DNA from: Branchinecta lynchi
Lineage: Eukaryota; Arthropoda; Branchiopoda; Anostraca; Branchinectidae
DNA length: 64,000 nucleotides
NCBI GenBank assembly: GCA_023053575.1
Contig: JAKZAP010000021.1
Span: 6,407,790 to 6,471,789 of the forward strand
Direction of reading: 5' to 3'
Shown: in pieces, positions 10,801-22,156 of the stretch
How positions within the stretch are numbered: the stretch's first letter is position 1
How the letters are laid out: every line of letters starts with the position of its first letter
The notes under the pieces: model-generated
Told to the model about the DNA's origin: nothing
The model's database searches: none
Seen by the model: only the letters and a program-made list of their open reading frames with translations
Position numbers and translations under genes: made by a program

Positions 10801-12297
10801 GTGTACGGACACATGCTTGCTAAGCATAACAAAATCAGATGTGAGCTTTGCACTAAAGGATATAAGTATAGTGGCTGGGAGTTTGTGTGGCATGTGAAAT
10901 CTAAGCACAAGAACTACACGATGGCGCTAGACTGGCTTTGCCCAGAGAGCCTAATACGCATGTATGACGGAGAAAAGGGAGTCGACGCGTCCGCACAGGG
11001 GGAAACTGCAGAACCAGAAAGGACGTCTGTGGAAGCGCCTGGTGGTATAAGTGGGCAAACCTCTCCACGGAATACCAGGAGCCACGATTTGTCGAAGGTA
11101 GCCTCACTGCAAGAAACGCCAGCAGAACTTACTGGTGAGGCTGATCCTAGTGCCCCATCCGACATGCCTTGCCGGACTCGCAGTGACGTGCTTCTCCCTG
11201 AATGTGAATCAAGTTCCTCGTTGCAATCTAGTGCTGAGCGGCTTGTTGAGCCTGTAGAAAGTGAAGGTTTTGTAAATGCACCGGAAACATTGTCTCTCCT
11301 CTCGGCGAAGTCCGGGTGCAGTCCCGCTGTATCAGCCGACAAGCAACAGGTCCCTTCAGCTGATGCCTTCGAAAGCCTGAATGTATCTTGTGCGGACAAG
11401 CAAATTCCTAGAATCTCGGCTTCTAGTACTGGGAGCGAACCGCCTTCCAAGAGACGCAAAATCGGGCCTAAATCCAAAATGCGACAGGACTATCCCTACC
11501 ATTCCGACGAAAACGTTGTAACTGACCCAAAGTTATCATGCGTGGTTAGTGTTCAGATTGACAGTCGGCTTGTTGACTCTTTCCTACGTGACCAACGCAA
11601 GCGATGGAAGCTTCAAAATCGCCTGAAGTTGCAGTCGTGCACCAAGTGTAACAAGACCATGTTCTGTTCCATCACTTTTTTTGAACGGCATGTTGAGAGC
11701 CATGATTTGAGCATAGACAGACAGACCGACCGCGAGACAGATAGTAGTGCGAGTGACAGTGGCAAGGACCGTGAAAGGAAACAGAGTGGTGCGGAGAAAA
11801 CTGCAGAGCTATGTTCAAATACCGGTGATGAAAAAGAAGAAAACGTTAGCGTGACGAAAAATGTTAGAAAACGGGGTGAACTTGACGAAGCTTATATCCC
11901 TCCTGATGAAAAACGGCTTAAAGCGGACAGCCTTGAGGCACATCGGGAAAGCGGCATAGCAGGGGAAGTGAAGCGTAGCTTAAGGAAGCGTGACAACAGA
12001 CGTTATACGGAACCAGAGGGGATGTCTGGTAACGAAAGTGCTCCCGCGAGTGATATTAAAGATGCTTCTGAAGCTTGTACAGCGGAAGGAGTAAAGCCGG
12101 GACTTTACTTTTGTCCGTTTTGTGGGAGAACTAGTGGCTCTGAAATGGAACTGCAAACCCACTTGGCTTCTCATGTGAACAAGAAGTATAGTTGCCGGGA
12201 CTGCAGTTATGAATCGAGGGACAAGAAAGAGTTTAAGAAGCATATTAAAGAGCATAGCAAACTGGTGCCTTCTTCCTCCTCAAGTGTTATGAGTTAA
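7835..12297 (+). CDS. C2H2 zinc-finger protein, terminal exon B with stop codon
   Basis: This exon encodes about 1,487 residues. It follows TTATCTTTTTCAG and continues the phase-1 codon left by exon A (Gly), reading GWKGGRCGPCSTTKP; it ends at TAA 12295-12297. Numbering from the start of exon A, I see seven C2H2 fingers: one near residue 844 (CLPC...H...H, about 9325), three adjacent near 1295-1371 (CTAC, CPFC, CELC; 10678-10908), one near 1615 (CTKC, 11638), and two at the C-terminus near 1773-1826 (CPFC and CRDC, 12112-12265). Between them are long Ser/Lys/Glu-rich, probably disordered regions, a basic SKRRKIGPKSK stretch near 11444-11476 that could be a nuclear localisation signal, and a threefold internal repeat around 9600-10150. 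Scattered fingers in a long disordered protein suggest a chromatin or transcription factor. I do not recognise the orthologue. Confidence 0.85.
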
Positions 12298-12680
12298 CCA
12301 GCGTCATCATTTAAGACAGATATCCATTTCGAGGCACGGTTCTATGTTTCAAGTGAGTTAGAGGAAGGTATAGGACATCCCCAACTCAGTCTGGAACTGT
12401 ATCGAACACGGTGTGGCAAACTGCTTTGTTCCCGCCCAAACCAAAATGCTGAAAAAAACCTTTTAAGTATTTCGGTCATCCCGTGCTTTATTTTAATTAC
12501 GGGCGGACCCGGTGAAGATATAGTTCAACATGGCATCACGGAAATTCAGCTAAGATTTACAGATTTGCTTGTTTCACCCTACTTACCGTAGTTGAATTCA
12601 ATTCAATACTTTTATTCCGGTGACAAAGACCATAAGTAAGCACTATAATAATTAAATAACAACAAATAAAGGAAAAAGAA
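12298..12680 (+). other. Presumed 3' untranslated region of the zinc-finger gene
   Basis: Directly after the stop there is no further open frame. A possible AATAAA polyadenylation signal lies at 12665-12670, just before the MITE at about 12702. A short CACCCTACTTACCGTAGTTG fragment near 12574-12593 matches the inner end of the GAGCGTGTTCCA family. The true transcript end cannot be set from sequence alone. Confidence 0.4.
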
Positions 12681-12709
12681 CAATCACACGTTTAATAATT
12701 ATTAACATG

Positions 12710-13151
12710 TTCCACCCTTCTAACAATAGTAACTTTTACTATTTTCGCTCCAACGTCGTGAAAAGTTACTACGCTGACCGTAGTTGACTACGCTGACCGG
12801 CTTATACAGTTTCAACCAAACTGGAAGTGACAGACGCAATAACGGACAACGAAGCGCTAATATCAACGGACATGCATTGTAGTTACTATGCATGACGTCA
12901 CGGCTCCTGGTTTATTGGCGTCAAGGCTGAAACGCATTTTTTACTTTCGGCGAAATATAGCGCCACCCGCTAATCACACCAGTCGCGTCCAGAGGTCGTA
13001 GTTATCACGCTTAATACGCTCGTGAACGTGGTAAGCAAATATTTAGCGTACTATTGGTTACTATTTCGAGAAGGTTGGAACGGTCAGCGTAGTAACTTTT
13101 CACGACGTTGGAGCGAAAATAGTAAAAGTTACTATTGTTAGAAGGGTGGAA
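12710..13151. mobile_element. MITE with 71-bp perfect inverted termini (GAGCGTGTTCCA family)
   Basis: Positions 12710-12780 and 13081-13151 are perfect reverse complements: TTCCACCCTTCTAACAATAG at the left and CTATTGTTAGAAGGGTGGAA at the right. The outermost GAGCGTG bases of other family members are degenerate here. The interior of about 300 bases has no open frame of note, so it is a non-autonomous DNA element. Confidence 0.85.
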
Positions 13152-13400
13152 AATGTTCACAATTATTCTCCAGAAGAATGTTTAACAACCGTCAGAACCA
13201 AACACCGCAGCCGGTGCAGAGTGTATGAGTGTCCATGACGGTAAGGTAAAGGTGCGGACACATGATCTCACGGTATGACACTCATATGGACCGGGGCTCC
13301 TGCCTTTATTCCGTCATCATTTTTTTAAGAAAATGTTTGTTTTTGTGTTAACTTTCCCGGCCTTATCTGATGGGAATGCAGAAAATTGGCCAAAAACCTG

Positions 13401-14028
13401 GAGCGTGTTCCACCCTACTTACCGTAGATACTACGCAACACGTCGCGGATCGTGGCTCCCCTGATTTACTACGCTAACTACGCTCCTGAGCATGGTAAGC
13501 AAATAGTTACTGTTAGCAAGAACAGATAATCAGATTGAACCTCCGTCTCCCTATCTCTGTACTGTAACTATGCGGACTCGAGTATTTCCTCATGCCTTTT
13601 CCGCTGCGAATGAGTGGAGGATAGTAGCTTCGCGCCATATCACGTTTCGCTACCTCTACAATTAGCCAATTCGCTGTGAAACCACCTTAAGGAAAAGTAG
13701 GAGACAAAGCTGATTGGTTCCTTGAACGCGCTCAAGAGCGGCTCAGCTCGCGGAGTACACCTCCTGCATTTTCTTTCTCTGCGATGAGCAAAGGTGAAGA
13801 CGGAAGAAGAGTAGACGAGTAAAAAGCTACAGTAATAACCTAGGTCCGCTCAGTTTTATCGGGGTATTTATAGTCGCTGCATGGTATCCAAAGACCGAGG
13901 TTCTATCTGATTATTTGTTCATGCCATTAGTTAATATCTCAGGAAGGTTGGAACAGTCAGTGTAGTAGCTGGGTTGGAACGAAAATAGTTACTAATAGTC
14001 ACTATTGTTAGAAGGCTGGAACTCGCTC
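13401..14028. mobile_element. GAGCGTGTTCCA-family MITE, longer diverged copy
   Basis: It begins GAGCGTGTTCCACCCTACTT at 13401 and ends GTTAGAAGGCTGGAACTCGC then TC at 14028, matching both ends of the family with one or two changes. Flanking triplets CTG and CCG differ at one base, so the target duplication has decayed or is coincidental. No coding sequence is visible inside. Confidence 0.65.
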
Positions 14029-14991
14029 CCGATCAACTATCTTCAGTATAAAGACGTAGTAATCTAGCTATAAACCGTTTACATTAACGAAGCTAAATGT
14101 TTTTGGGGGAGGGTATCTGTTCATGGTTAGCAGAATAATGGTGCGGAGATATTACGGTGAATGGTGAATAAAGGGCAGTTTTTTCCCCAGCTGGTATGAT
14201 CAGTCCTTATTTCCATCTGATGCGTGTTTGACTGTAACTATCTGTAACTATTCCTTTCAGTGATTTACTTTTGTTTCGTGTTAATCGGCGGTGTATCAGC
14301 TGAATTACAAACCTAGTTATGAGTTTGAGTTTTCTTCTGATTTTCTCTTTTTGTTTCTTACGACTAAGTGATCTAGTTGCTGAATGGCAAAATTTGATGC
14401 TATGTGAGTCTGGATATGTGATTTCCTTTTGTTTTTTTTATAAACCGAGCTGTATAGAAGCTTAATTGCTTAGTCGTAAATTCATGTTAGTTGCCTCGCA
14501 GAAGTTTACAGATAACAAAAATGTTCGCATCCTTGTGTTAAATGTTATGGAGATATGTCTGTCAGGAGCGTTTTAAATGTTATATTTCGAGATGAAGCTC
14601 CTGTTATGAACTTTTTAAGGGTTATGTTTCTCAGAAATAATATTTAAAATGGTAATTTTTTTGTTTCCGTCCGTGTTTTTTTTAATTGCCGTGTAGCATC
14701 TTTTCCGTTCTTCCTGTCCAGTATGATTTGGCCAGGCGACTACGCTTCCACTTTCCCTCGGTGAAGCCAACGGTCCTAACATCTAGTATTTTAAATTATT
14801 TTTGTTTCTTTTTTCAATGACTGACCTGTATATTTAGCGTCACCTACAGTTTCCTCTATCTCTACATTTAATTTTTTTGTATTCTTTTTTTCCCTCTTTT
14901 AACCCTTATTTCTCATTTTTACCATTTTCAACACATCTTTAAAACCTTAAAATTTTCTTTACTTTTCCCTTCCTTAATACCTCCTTTCCTT
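14029..14991. other. AT-rich intergenic stretch, nothing recognised
   Basis: There is no open frame with coding character. From about 14860 to 15000 there are pyrimidine-rich runs of CTTTT/CCTTT type. I see no RNA gene and no repeat family shared with other parts of the window. Confidence 0.5.
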
Positions 14992-15790
14992 AAAATTTTC
15001 ATTCATTTAAAAACTTAATATTTACAAAAATACTATCCCTCGTTTTTTTTGCAACCAAACCAAAAAGGGGGTGGGTCATGAGATATATTTTGGTAATGTT
15101 TAACACAAGGATAGGCAAACATGTGTTATGAAACTTCTAAGGTGTGTTTATCCAGAGTAATTTGTTAGCCTATGGTTTAATCCCGGGAAGATATTTTTGC
15201 GGTGGTTCAAGTAACAGCTGAATTACCTTTTCTCTGGATAAAGACTGGAGAACTAAGACAAAGACTACTAGAAGTCTCGACCTCAACTCCAATTCTGGCT
15301 CGCAAAGTTTGGACAGTTTTAATTAAGGTAAAATTTATAATTTTGATTAAGTTAGATCAGTTTGAGTTATTTTTTAAATTGATCGGATTAAAATTTTCAT
15401 TCATTTAAAAACTTAATATTTGCAAAAATACTATCCCTCTTTTTTTTTTTTTGCAACCAAACCAAAAAGGGGGTGGGTCATGAGATATATTTTGGTAATG
15501 TTTAACACAAGGATACGCAAACATGTGTTATGAAACTTCTAACGTGTGTTTATGCAGAGTAATTTGTTAGCCTATGGTTTAATCCCGGGAAGATATTTTT
15601 GCGACGGTTCAAGTAACAGCTGAATTACGTTTTCTCTGGATAAAGACTGGAGAACTAAGACAAAGACTACTAGAAGTCTCGACCTCAACTCCGATTCTGG
15701 CTCGCAAAGTTTGGACAATTTTAATTAAGGTAAAATTTATAATTTTGATTAAGTTAGATCAATTTTAGTTATTTTTAATTAATTAGATTA
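14992..15790 (+). repeat. Tandem duplication, about 398-bp period, two copies
   Basis: The segment starting AAATTTTCATTCATTTAAAA (first copy 15000, second 15398 at the same C) occurs twice head to tail. Both copies carry CAACCAAACCAAAAAGGGGG, TGGTTTAATCCCGGGAAG and CTAGAAGTCTCGACCTCAAC. Differences are a few substitutions and the length of a poly-T run. The short frame in copy 1 is disrupted in copy 2, so coding is unlikely. Confidence 0.85.
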
Positions 15791-16089
15791 AACCGATTTT
15801 AATTAAATATTAATTAAAAGGTGATTAAAGCACCTTTCGAGTCCTAGACTTCGCGGTCTAATTCAATCTCGAGCTTTTACCTCACAACAACTCTTCTTTT
15901 GCTTTTTGGCTTCCGCATATTATATAAAACAAGATTTTCTGACATAAAACAATTGTCATGTATAATAATTAGCAACATCGTTCATGTATGGAAGAGATGG
16001 AAATCTTCGAGTTCATATTCGCAAAGATGAATGTTACAAAGTGCAGACAGAACTCATGAATGGTCGATTGTTAGTCACTCAATAGTTGG

Positions 16090-16165
16090 ATTTTCGCAGA
16101 TACCATGGTATCTGATATCACGGTCTAAAGTCGTTTTCGCAGTCACCGTGGTATCTGAAAAATTA
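16090..16165. repeat. Palindrome-rich GATACCATGGTATC repeat
   Basis: AGATACCATGGTATCTG is a perfect short palindrome followed by TATCACGGTCTAAAGTCG and CACCGTGGTATCTG. The same phrases recur at 16980-17150 and in altered form at 22055-22135, so this is a dispersed family of short dyad sequences. Confidence 0.6.
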
Positions 16166-16338
16166 GTCACACTTTCCTCCCACCAGCACAGGAGCCTGGG
16201 TTTTTGTCAAATTGGTGGGGAAGAAGTTTGGCACTTGTGATGTGAGTTGATATTAGTATTTCTTTTGGGATGACTTCTATTTTTGCAAAGCAACCGCTGG
16301 ATGAAATACTATGGTAAATACAAAATCGACAAGGCGCA

Positions 16339-16750
16339 GAGCGTGTTCCAACCTACTTGTGTAGTTACTAGGCATGACATGACGTCAACGCTGGAATGTA
16401 TTTTTACATTTTCGCCAAAAATATCACTCCACGAGGTAATCAAGCCGATCACGTTACAAAATCCGTAGTTACCACGCTCCCGGGCATGTAGTAGTAGTAG
16501 TAGAACAGTCTTTTTGAAAATAAACATTTTGTTTTCAATAGCACAACAAAAGCGGGGCTTGCGAGGCTGTGCTAACTTGTAAAAGAAAAAAGAAGAGAAG
16601 AGAGAATATGGAGAATGAGACCATGTACCCATGGTAAGCAAATAGTTGCTATTTCAAGAAGATTGGAACGGTCAGAGTAGTAACTTTTCGTGAGGTTGGA
16701 CTGCAAATAGTAACTGCTAGGTACTATTATTAGAAGGGTGGAACACGCTC
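16339..16750. mobile_element. GAGCGTGTTCCA-family MITE with GCA target duplication
   Basis: The element runs from GAGCGTGTTCCAACC at 16339 to GGGTGGAACACGCTC at 16750, flanked on both sides by GCA (16336-16338 and 16751-16753). The inner parts GTAGTTACTAGGCATGAC and GGTCAGAGTAGTAACTTTTC match other family members. A short (GTA)n run lies near 16488-16503. The exact 3-bp flank match supports a transposed DNA element. Confidence 0.8.
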
Positions 16751-16979
16751 GCAAATCCAGTACCGTGGTATCTGCAAAACGCTATGTTTTTAGAGCGTTC
16801 AGGTCTGGATGAAGTGATTAAATTCAAGACATCGGATCTCGGACAGCCAGTTGTATCTTTATCTTAGTTGGTTACGTTGGTATATGAACTGTGTGGGACC
16901 TCGCTCTGATATGCTCTGGAGAAAGGATTTTGTGCCGACATTAACTGTCAGTTTCGAACGATATAATAGTTGCGTTTTT

Positions 16980-17150
16980 GAAGATACCATGGTATCTGAT
17001 ACCACGGTCTAAAGTTGTTTTTGCAGTTATCATGGTACATGAAACCGCGGTCAAAAGGCGTTTTTGCAGTTATGGCGGTATCTGGTCAGTTACCTTGGTA
17101 TCTGATATTCAGATATCACGGTCTGACCGTGGTAACTGATCTTAGTATCT
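16980..17150. repeat. Cluster of GATACCATGGTATC dyad repeats
   Basis: Repeated phrases GATACCATGGTATCTGATAC, CACGGTCTAAAGTTG, GCAGTTATCATGGTA and GATATCACGGTCTGACCGTG occur about five times, several as inverted pairs. There is no coding potential. It could form small hairpins; the origin is unknown. Confidence 0.6.
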
Positions 17151-17489
17151 GAAAAAGTCATTTAACTTTCATCAATTTTTGTCAAATTGGCGGGAAAGAA
17201 GTAGTCCCCGAAGCCGCGCCAAAAGTTGGTGGCGCGACGCCGAAAACAACTCAGCTGACGCCGAAATTTTGTAAGTTATATGCATCTGATTTTCTTTCCA
17301 TGGAGCTTTATCTTCCCAAGGCTCCAGGTTGTTCTTCTGTTTTTAGTGGAGTGTTCATTGGAACAATCCACTATTGCGAGCGTTGTAGCAGCTTTCGGTT
17401 TCCGGTTTTCACCATATTTTGTGGAGCTTATAACTCGTGAACCAGTGCAAGTATCAAGTTCAGACTTGGTACACTAGTGGGTATTTGTT

Positions 17490-18010
17490 TCCATAGCAGA
17501 ACTATTTGGTATATTTACGCGGATTCGGTAGTTATACAGAATCCCAAATATCTAGGCTATCGGTACAAACCTATTCGGTATAATGATCGGGATTCGGGTA
17601 ATTATAGTATTCGACCCTTATCACGAATGTGGTGTGAGAATTTACTGAAATTATTTGGTAATTTTTCGATTCCAGAACTAGTCGATATATTCGGTAGTTA
17701 CAAAGAATCCCGAATAAACTATCGGTCCAAAATTATTCGGCATCATGATTGGTATTCGGTAACTTATTTGGTACAATTTTCAGGATTCGGTAGTTACCAC
17801 GAATCCCAACTTTTGTTCCAGTTTCGACAAAATTATACCAAATACGAAGATTATTAGGAGATTTTGACACTGAAACAAGTTGGTATAATAACCGGTGTAC
17901 GGTAGTTATACAGAATCCTGAACATGCTATCGGTTATTCGGTATAATAACTGGGATTCTGTAATTTATCCGGCATAATTGCCAGGATTCGGGAATTACCA
18001 AGAACCTAGA
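17490..18010 (+). repeat. Degenerate ATTCGGTATAAT / GGGATTCGGTAATTA repeats
   Basis: Variants of TTCGGTAGTTATACAGAATC and ATTCGGTATAATGATCGGGA recur at roughly 100-bp intervals about five times. The open frame across part of it contains the repeated words in different frames, so I read it as an old satellite-like array and not a gene. Confidence 0.55.
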
Positions 18011-18378
18011 AACTCAGAAGAAGTCGAGTCAAGCTCTAAGCAGACAGAAGGACTGATCTGTGATTTCATCGATAGTCCATATTTTTATCTTGGATCCCAA
18101 TAAGAAGATTTACTCAGAAATGTTTCGAAAATTCCCCATGCGCCGCCAATATTCTCTATTTTGTGAAAGGGCGCGTTATTTGACTGGGGTTTTAAGCCAG
18201 TTTTAGGATGGGGATTTTGAAACATTAAAAGCTAGAATCTGGGTGGAAATATTTCAATCGGGCAGGAAAAAGCTAACTCCGCTCCATTCGGTTTCTAGAG
18301 CTTCTCAGAGTCTCGGTATTTCATCCACGGCAAGTTATAGAATTTGTAAGAGAAGCAGTTAAATTGTAGCCATTTCAA

Positions 18379-19420
18379 AAAAATTCGCATGCGGTTTTCG
18401 ATTTAATTTGTTCTTGGGTACGAAAGATAGAAGCTGTTGATGCACTCGTGCCCTACAAAATATTCTCCACGTGGGATTCGCCAGTACGCCGCCTAATAGT
18501 TGGCCTATCGTCTTTCGTGCTGCCTTTAATGTTACACTTCCTACGTAACCCTTTTTGTTCCATAAATAAAAGCTCGAATTCTCTGTTTCTAGGATTCGGT
18601 AAAATTTTTGAGAGATTCGGTAAAATTTTGGCTTTGCACCCCCCCCCCCCCCCCCCCCGACGAAAATTCACTTGCGACGCCCTGCATCCGGGTCTATGCC
18701 TAGTGACTTTCATACTCTCTTCTTTTGGTCCCTATGCGTATCACACAGTTTTCAGAACCTCACCCCCCCCCCCCTCCCACCGTGTTCACATGCAATTCAG
18801 ACACATAAATATCAAAGTTAAGGCATTTGCTCCTATTACCCACCGACTAACTCGAATGGCTAACCCGACTAACTCGAATCAAATTTCATCCCAATCAATC
18901 CCAAAAATTCGCATGCGGTTTTCGATTTAATTTGTTCTTGGGTACGAAAGATAGAAGCTGTTGATGCACTCGTGCCCTACAAAATATTCTCCACGTGGGA
19001 TTCGCCAGTACGCCGCCTAATAGTTGGCCTATCGTCTTTCGTGCTGCCTTTAATGTTACACTTCCTACGTAACCCTTTTTGTTCCATAAATAAAAGCTCG
19101 AATTCTCTGTTTCTAGGATTCGGTAAAATTTTTGAGAGATTCGGTAAAATTTTGGCTTTGCACCCCCCCCCCCCCCCCCCCGACGAAAATTCACTTGCGA
19201 CGCCCTGCATCCGGGTCTATGCCTAGTGACTTTCATACTCTCTTCTTTTGGTCCCTATGCGTATCACACAGTTTTCAGAACCTCACCCCCCCCCCCTCCC
19301 ACCGTGTTCACATGCAATTCAGACACATAAATATCAAAGTTAAGGCATTTGCTCCTATTACCCACCGACTAACTCGAATGGCTAACCCGACTAACTCGAA
19401 TCAAATTTCATCCCAATCCT
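18379..19420 (+). repeat. Recent tandem duplication, 524-bp period
   Basis: Both copies start AAATTCGCATGCGGTTTTCG (the shared word GCGGTT is at 18391 and 18915) and end near CTAACTCGAATCAAATTTCA. They appear almost identical apart from the length of a poly-C run (about 18639-18658 and 19163-19180). The near identity implies a recent duplication or an assembly duplication. Confidence 0.9.
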
Positions 19421-19700
19421 TCCATACATTTGGTTCCTATGCATGTTGCCTTCCATCCCACCATCGGATGTGTTTCGGACCGACAAATGTTTCATCGAAG
19501 ACACTTACTACTGAACAAGTTTTCCTTGAGTCGGAGAATAATCGGAAATGACGATTTGTGTTTAAAAACTTAAAAAGTTGTTGGGAAATTTAAAAATAAT
19601 TAAAAAATACTAAAAATAGAGCAAACGCCGATAAATAAAAAAAATTCGGCGCGGCTTCGGGGACTAGAACGAAGTTTGGCACTAAGATGTGACGGAATAT
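19421..19700. other. Spacer, nothing recognised
   Basis: The stretch is AT-rich with no open frame or shared repeat apart from low-complexity TTAAAAA runs near 19560-19620. Confidence 0.45.
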
Positions 19701-19704
19701 CATT

Positions 19705-21996
19705 TTTATGGCACTTGAGCTTACTCAAGTGCCATATAGCGATTGTAATTTCTGTCCGTCAGTCGGTCTGTCGGTCCCGGTTTTACTAGTTCGGGCACTT
19801 CCAGATAAGCTAGGACGATGAAACTTGGCAGGCATATCAGGAACTGGACCAGAATAAATTAGAAATTGTCGCTTCCTCGATCCGACCATCTGGAGGGGAG
19901 TGGAGGAGGGGGAATCCGGAAAAAATAGGAAAAATGAGATATTTTTAGCTTACGAACGGATGATCGGATCTTAATGAAACTTGATATATGGAAGGACTTC
20001 GTGTCTCAGACCCTCCATTTTAAATCCAGACCGGATCCGGTAACACTGGGGGAGTTGGAGGGGGAAACCGGAAATCTTGGAAAACACTTAGAGTGGAGGG
20101 ATCCGGATGAAACTTGGTGGAAAGTACAAGCAAAAGTCCTAGATACGTGACTGATATAACCGGAACGGATCCGCTCACTTTGGGGGAGTTGGGGGGGGGG
20201 GAGAAGTCCGAATTTGTAGTGATCCCGCGAGTTCCGTGCTTCCTGATGTGCTGGGACGATGGAAATTGACAGGCATGTCTGGGACCCGACCAGATTAAAT
20301 AGGAAATCGTCAATTCCCCGATTCGACCATCTGGGGGGTGGAGGGAGGGTGAAGCCAAAATTTGAGGTATTTTTAGCTTGCAAACGGGTGATCGGATCTT
20401 GATGAACATTGATATTTAGGATGACCTCCTGTCTCAGACATCTCACTTTAAATCCGGGCCGGATCCGATGACACTGGGGGGAGTTGGAGGAGGGAACCGG
20501 AAATTTTGAGAAACGCTTAAAGTGGAGGGATCGGGATGAAACTTGGTGGGAAAAACAAGCACCGGTCCTAGACACGTCATTGACATAACCTGACCGGATC
20601 AGGGCACTGTGGGGGAGTTGGGGTGGGGGTCCGGATTTCTAGCGATCCCGCGAGTTCGGCATACTTCCTGATGTCCTAGGGCGATGAAACTTGGCAGGTA
20701 TGTCAGGGATCCGAACAGATTGACTTGAGAACAGCCGTTTCCCCGACCCAACCATCGTGGGGGGAGTGGGTGGATGGGGAGTCCGGAATCTAGTGGCGTG
20801 CATAACTTTTGAACGGGTGATCGGATTTGAATGAAACTTGTCTGGTGAGCTATCGCCTCGGACGTTCAGTGTCACGTCCTGGTCGGGTCCGATACCTGTG
20901 GGGATGGGGGGGGGGGTTGGAAAACTCAAGAAACTCTAAAAGCAGAGGGATTGGGACGAAACTTAATGGATGGAACAAGCATTAGGCCTAGATGAAATTG
21001 ACGGAGCCAGATGGTTTCGGGGCTCTGTGGGGGGAGTTGGAGGGGGTTTCCTCAAATTCCGGTAGTCGTGAGTTAGAATAGTTCCAGGTGTAAAACGACA
21101 ACGAAACTTTGCAGGCATATTAGCGACCCGAATTATCTTGACTTAAGAACCTGACACAACATACCACCGGAAACTTCCGTTCCTAGATCCGAGCATTTTT
21201 GGGGAGCAAGAGAAGAGAAATATGGAAATTGACTTCTATAAATTGTGAACGAGTGGTCTGATTCGAGTGAAACTTCATGGGTGATACGAATCGATGGCCT
21301 CGACATGTAAAACATGCGTTCGAACCATATGCGGACCACGATTAGGGGAATTGGGGGTGGGGGGACTTTTGACATGTCCAAAAACCAAACTGATGGACCG
21401 AATGAGATGCAAATTCGACAGTGCCGAGTTTATGCGGCCTAGATTTGTTATTTGGCGTCCGGGCCAGATTCGGCCAAGGTAGGGGGGGGGGGGTACTGGA
21501 AACTTGCAGATAGGCTACGTCCAATTTTCGTCAAACTTGATGGACAGGAACAGGGAATTAAGAGATTGGGCCCGAACCGCTCCGACAACGTTGGTGGGAG
21601 GGGGGGGGGGGGTACCGGAACTTACCAAAAATGCTCAGATTCGAGTGAAACTTGATAGATGGTATAAACAAAGATGCTTTAGGTTGTCGATTTTTTTTTA
21701 TTCCGAACCAGATTCGGCCACGGTAGGTGGAGATACAGTGAGTACCGGAAATCGTGAAGCACGTCTACGGATCAAACAAATGGATTTACTGGGATGAAAG
21801 TTTGAACAGTCATGCGCATTTGCTACAGACAATTGAGACGATGCCGAAACTCCTCAGAAATGAGTGAAACTAAATATCCTATTTCTATTTCCGAACCGCA
21901 TTTTTGGATGGCGGGTGTATTTTGTGACGTTCTCATCTACTTTCTTGTACAGCCTACTCGTACAAGTGCCATATGAGCTCGTAGCTCTTGTTTCTT
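19705..21996 (-). repeat. CAAGTGCCATAT-bounded tandem-unit element, full-length minus-orientation copy
   Basis: The left end has a hairpin GGCACTTG...CAAGTGCC followed by ATATAGCGATTG and a TCCGTCAGTCGGTCTGTCGG tract. The right end reads CAAGTGCCATATGAGCTCGT then AGCTCTTGTTT. The inside is a series of ~280-bp units with GATGAAACTTG, GTGATCGGATCTTGATG and GGGGGAGTTGGAGG. Poly-G tracts occur near 20910, 21481 and 21601. Orientation is opposite to the copy at 31805-33980. No transposase was seen. Confidence 0.85.
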
Positions 21997-22054
21997 TTGG
22001 GATCACTTCAAAAAACACAATTTCGGCAGTTGTCGTTTTTGCAGAGCAACCGTA

Positions 22055-22135
22055 TATCAGATACCACGGTAATTGCAAATCGATTGATTGCAGATCCAGT
22101 TACCGTGGTAACAGACACCATAGTATCTGCAAAAA
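22055..22135. repeat. CCACGGTAA / GTTACCGTGGTAAC dyad repeat
   Basis: It contains CAGATACCACGGTAATTGC and the palindrome GTTACCGTGGTAAC followed by ACCATAGTATCTGC, related to the clusters at 16.1 and 17.0 kb. Confidence 0.5.
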
Positions 22136-22156
22136 AACAACTAATGCTACTAAAGG

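Noticed and set aside
7897..12297. A separate gene starting at GTG 7897
   Set aside because: The codon is an internal Val; the frame continues upstream to an acceptor at 7834 in phase with the donor at 3094.
16309..16754. 110-codon minus-strand frame and overlapping frame
   Set aside because: They lie inside a MITE with clear termini and a target duplication and show no coding character.
18448..19551. Open frames across the 524-bp duplication
   Set aside because: They pass through poly-C runs of variable length, which would shift the frame, and have no domain; both strands are equally open.
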